Source of the DNA: Strongylocentrotus droebachiensis
Lineage: Eukaryota > Echinodermata > Echinoidea > Camarodonta > Strongylocentrotidae
Direction of reading: 5' to 3'
NCBI GenBank assembly: GCA_035222895.1
Contig: JAVYIG010000902.1
Location: 62,001 to 126,000, forward strand
Length of the DNA: 64,000 bases
This document shows positions 61,887 to 64,000 of the stretch, piece after piece. A program made the translations under genes and the position numbers. How positions within the stretch are numbered: position 1 is the first letter of the stretch; each line of letters begins with the position of its first letter. The notes below the pieces were generated by a model. That model saw only the letters and a program-made list of their open reading frames with translations, ran no database searches and was not told where the DNA came from.

Positions 61887-63689
61887 CATAATTTTTAGAC
61901 AACATCATTCCGTACTGCCGTTATGGTCGTTAATTTCCTTACAAATTACGGGAAATCCGTACTAGTTGGCATCTCTGTTATTGCTTGATTTTGGAATTTC
62001 AATCCATTTTTGTCCACCTTAGTTGTACACGCTTTTTAAGAGGTAAAAAAATTATTTTCTCAAGAGTATTCAGTTGCTTGCTTTTACACTAGACACAATG
62101 CAATAGACATTCATTGATTATTGGAGACTTGTAAATACTTTTTAGGTAACATGAATTGCTTCACTAAGAATATAAGCTTCTAAGTACACACTCAAAAAAC
62201 CAAAAGTTTGTTATACCATCCAAGTGACTACCATAGGTAACTAGTCACTTGCCCCCAGGCAATATACTGCCTATATCGACTATATTCTGAACCCTGGGTC
62301 TCTCTGTGCAAAGACTATCAGTATTTATATAAGCCTCTTCAGGTGTATTTCCATTGCTCTTTTTTCAAAGAGGGACTATTTTAACATAATATATAGATAA
62401 TATTTTATAAACTTACCTGAAAGCTGATCTATATCACTTGATCCAACAAAGATTGGGTTTTCTTTCTCTCGCTTTAATATCTCCAGTCTAGCAGCTTTAA
62501 GTCCAAGACCTAGAAAACTAGAAATTGAACAAAAAGATATTAATAATTCCTACTAAGAAAAGAGCTGTCTAAAAAAAAATTAACACAGACTATAAATCTA
62601 GTGCACAGATGACCATGTCTACCCTCGCTCTTCTTTACATATGTAATAAGAAATACTTTCACAGATTTTACCACTTTTACATGCAAGCAATCATTCAGTT
62701 TTCTTCTCTTTCTTGTCTTTTCCGCTTCAAACGTCCTGGCTCTCTGATACCTTCAACACACAAACACCTTCTTTAACATCTATAGCTTTTCTCTTCACAA
62801 ATCAAAATAAAAACGTATCAAAATCAAACCTTTTTGTGTAGAGCTTGTAGTTATGATGAAGGAATGGGTATGTCTTGATGTGATTTCCATGTATATGATG
62901 AGACAATGTTTCTTCAATTTGAGGTAAGAAGGTGACCTGAGTTGACCCTCCTCCCATGTCCAGTGTACCTCTTGTTTCTGGGGTTGAGCTTATGAGAGCT
63001 CCTTCAGAATATATGATGAAAATAGAGTGATGGATAAAATTATTGTAGTCTGCTCTCCATCTCTTGCTAATTTAAACATACTCATTACTCTGTGCATCAA
63101 AATCTTAACTTTTCTACTACATGAACCACATCTGCTGTTTTAATGCCATGACAGACTATAGAATTTCTATATCAGTCCATCAGAAATTATTCCTGGATTA
63201 CAAAACTTTTACACATCTTTAAGGTGATAATTCATCAACGAATAACTCATATTTAATGTACAATTGTTGTAATTTAGCAAACAGAGAATATTAATTCAAT
63301 CCCTTTATTTACAAGCAAAAACATATCTTCATGATGTCAAACATATCAATGTAAATAAATGGCTTTACTGAAATGTAAAATAAAAATCTATAAACCTCAC
63401 TGACATACACAATACAATATAGCAACAACAGTAATACTACAAACATACCCATTGGTTGAAATTTATTTTCTATAAATCTTTTTTTCTACATAAGAAAAAA
63501 AAAAGGGTCAGAAGAGACAATGATAAAACATCAAATCAAGAGATTTTTGAAAGGGTAACTTAAAAACTTACCATTAAGAAAATTGACTGTGACCCACATG
63601 AAAATGCCCTCGTCTGTTCCATTCATAATGTCAACAGTGGCTTGAGGAGTTTCAACATGAAGCAAAGAGCTCTTGAACAGTGAATATAC
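58099..63689 (-). CDS. ENTPD5/6-type nucleoside diphosphatase, C-terminal 300 residues (5' end outside the window)
   Basis: Seven in-phase exons encode 300 aa plus the stop: 63572-63689, 62830-63001, 62417-62517, 60106-60351, 59655-59711, 59273-59385 and 58099-58194 (TGA at 58099-58101). Apyrase conserved regions are visible: MNGTDEGIFMWVTVNFLNG (ACR3), GTLDMGGGSTQVTFLPQ (ACR4), and SWALGAT near the C terminus (ACR5). SFLGLGLKAARLEIL, YALSYFWERAAEI and DWKKGGMMLVKDY match ENTPD5/ENTPD6 rather than the membrane-anchored CD39 group. Known role: hydrolysis of UDP/GDP in the ER or Golgi lumen. The choice between ENTPD5 and ENTPD6 cannot be made without the N terminus, including ACR1 and ACR2, which are off the right edge. 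Confidence 0.9.
60498..60653 (+). repeat. Tandem duplication, two 77-bp units
   Basis: TTGATACACTGTTTAATTTC followed by TACTGCC and TAATGTAATTTGGTAATTTC occurs at about 60501 and again at 60578, with few differences. It lies in the ENTPD intron upstream of exon 60106-60351. Confidence 0.75.
60787..61040 (+). mobile_element. tRNA-derived SINE with AATT-repeat tail
   Basis: The head reads GGGCATGATGGCTCAATGGT then TAAAGTGTCCGCCTCATGAA, with anticodon loop CTCATGA (CAT) and B box GGTTTGATTCC. A core of about 150 bp (GGGACCTTCTGCC, GCGCTCAGCACAGAAG, GCAGGGCCCGCTGGG) ends in GTAAATAAAACG and (TTAA/TTAATTAA)n. Imperfect stems and the attached core rule out a functional tRNA. It sits in an ENTPD intron. 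Confidence 0.78.
61527..61977. mobile_element. ~450-bp hAT-like MITE (CAGGGATGCCAAC / GTTGGCATCTCTG)
   Basis: The inverted ends CAGGGATGCCAAC and GTTGGCATCTCTG match those of 35570-36170 apart from one base. TTATT flanks both sides. CAGTAATTT repeats near the left pair with AAATTACGGG-type sequence near the right. An internal A-run lies at about 61860-61886. It sits in an ENTPD intron, with no coding capacity. Confidence 0.72.
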
Positions 63690-64000
63690 CTGTATAACAT
63701 GGAATGGAAAAGTAACAGATGGTTTGACTATATCAAACATAACACAGCTGAATCAATGAAACCTATTGAAACAATCTTTGGTTACCTGTCCCAAAGTAAT
63801 ATCCCTTTGAATTACCAAAAGATAACATTATATACATTGAAAAATAATTTTGAAAGGATAATTAAACTTTTGCTTTAAATGAGATAAATAAAAATCAGGA
63901 AACAACAATGAATTTAAATACAAGAAAATAGATAATTTGTAACTTTTCCTCAGACAAAAAAGGGGGAGGTTTGATAGCATAACAGACATGAGCCATGCAA

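Overview
This is eukaryotic nuclear DNA from a marine invertebrate, most likely an echinoderm such as a sea urchin. It is AT-rich, with small GT-AG exons in long introns, abundant ACATGTA and ACCGGT words, tRNA-derived SINEs, many small inverted-repeat elements (MITEs) and simple repeats. The species call is an inference from sequence style. The gene calls are much firmer: exons were delimited by splice sites, and reading phase was checked across every junction.

Five protein genes are supported. (1) The 5' part of RPAP1 (minus, 334-3243, running off the left end). (2) A complete DRC5/TCTE1 gene (plus, 6822-9909, 4 coding exons, 497 aa). (3) A complete small four-helix membrane protein resembling TMEM72 (minus, 16240-23016, 5 exons, 160 aa). 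(4) A complete NPHP1 (nephrocystin-1) gene (minus, 27781-53998, 28 coding exons, 1115 aa), whose acidic/lysine-rich linker is greatly expanded. (5) The last seven exons of an ENTPD5/6-type nucleoside diphosphatase (minus, 58099-63689, 5' end off the right edge).

Layout: RPAP1 and DRC5 are head to head, with putative non-coding first exons about 1.1 kb apart. An RFX X-box-like site (5520-5533) sits at the likely DRC5 promoter. DRC5 and the TMEM72-like gene converge across about 6.3 kb of untranslated and repeat sequence. TMEM72-like, NPHP1 and ENTPD5/6 follow in the same orientation. DRC5 (motile axoneme) and NPHP1 (transition zone) are both ciliary genes. The other three have unrelated roles: RNA polymerase II assembly, an unknown membrane protein, and ER/Golgi nucleotide hydrolysis.

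The rest is introns and intergenic DNA full of decayed mobile elements. The most notable structures are a near-perfect fold-back with a tRNA-like tip (12107-12508), a hammerhead-ribozyme-like core (40844-40888), a decaying tandem array of the NPHP1 stop-codon exon (27465-27885), a 271-bp direct duplication, a hAT-like MITE nested in an exon-derived tandem duplication, and a roughly 540-bp imperfect palindrome in NPHP1 intron 1. I found no CRISPR array, no intact transposase or reverse transcriptase, and no functional tRNA or rRNA gene.
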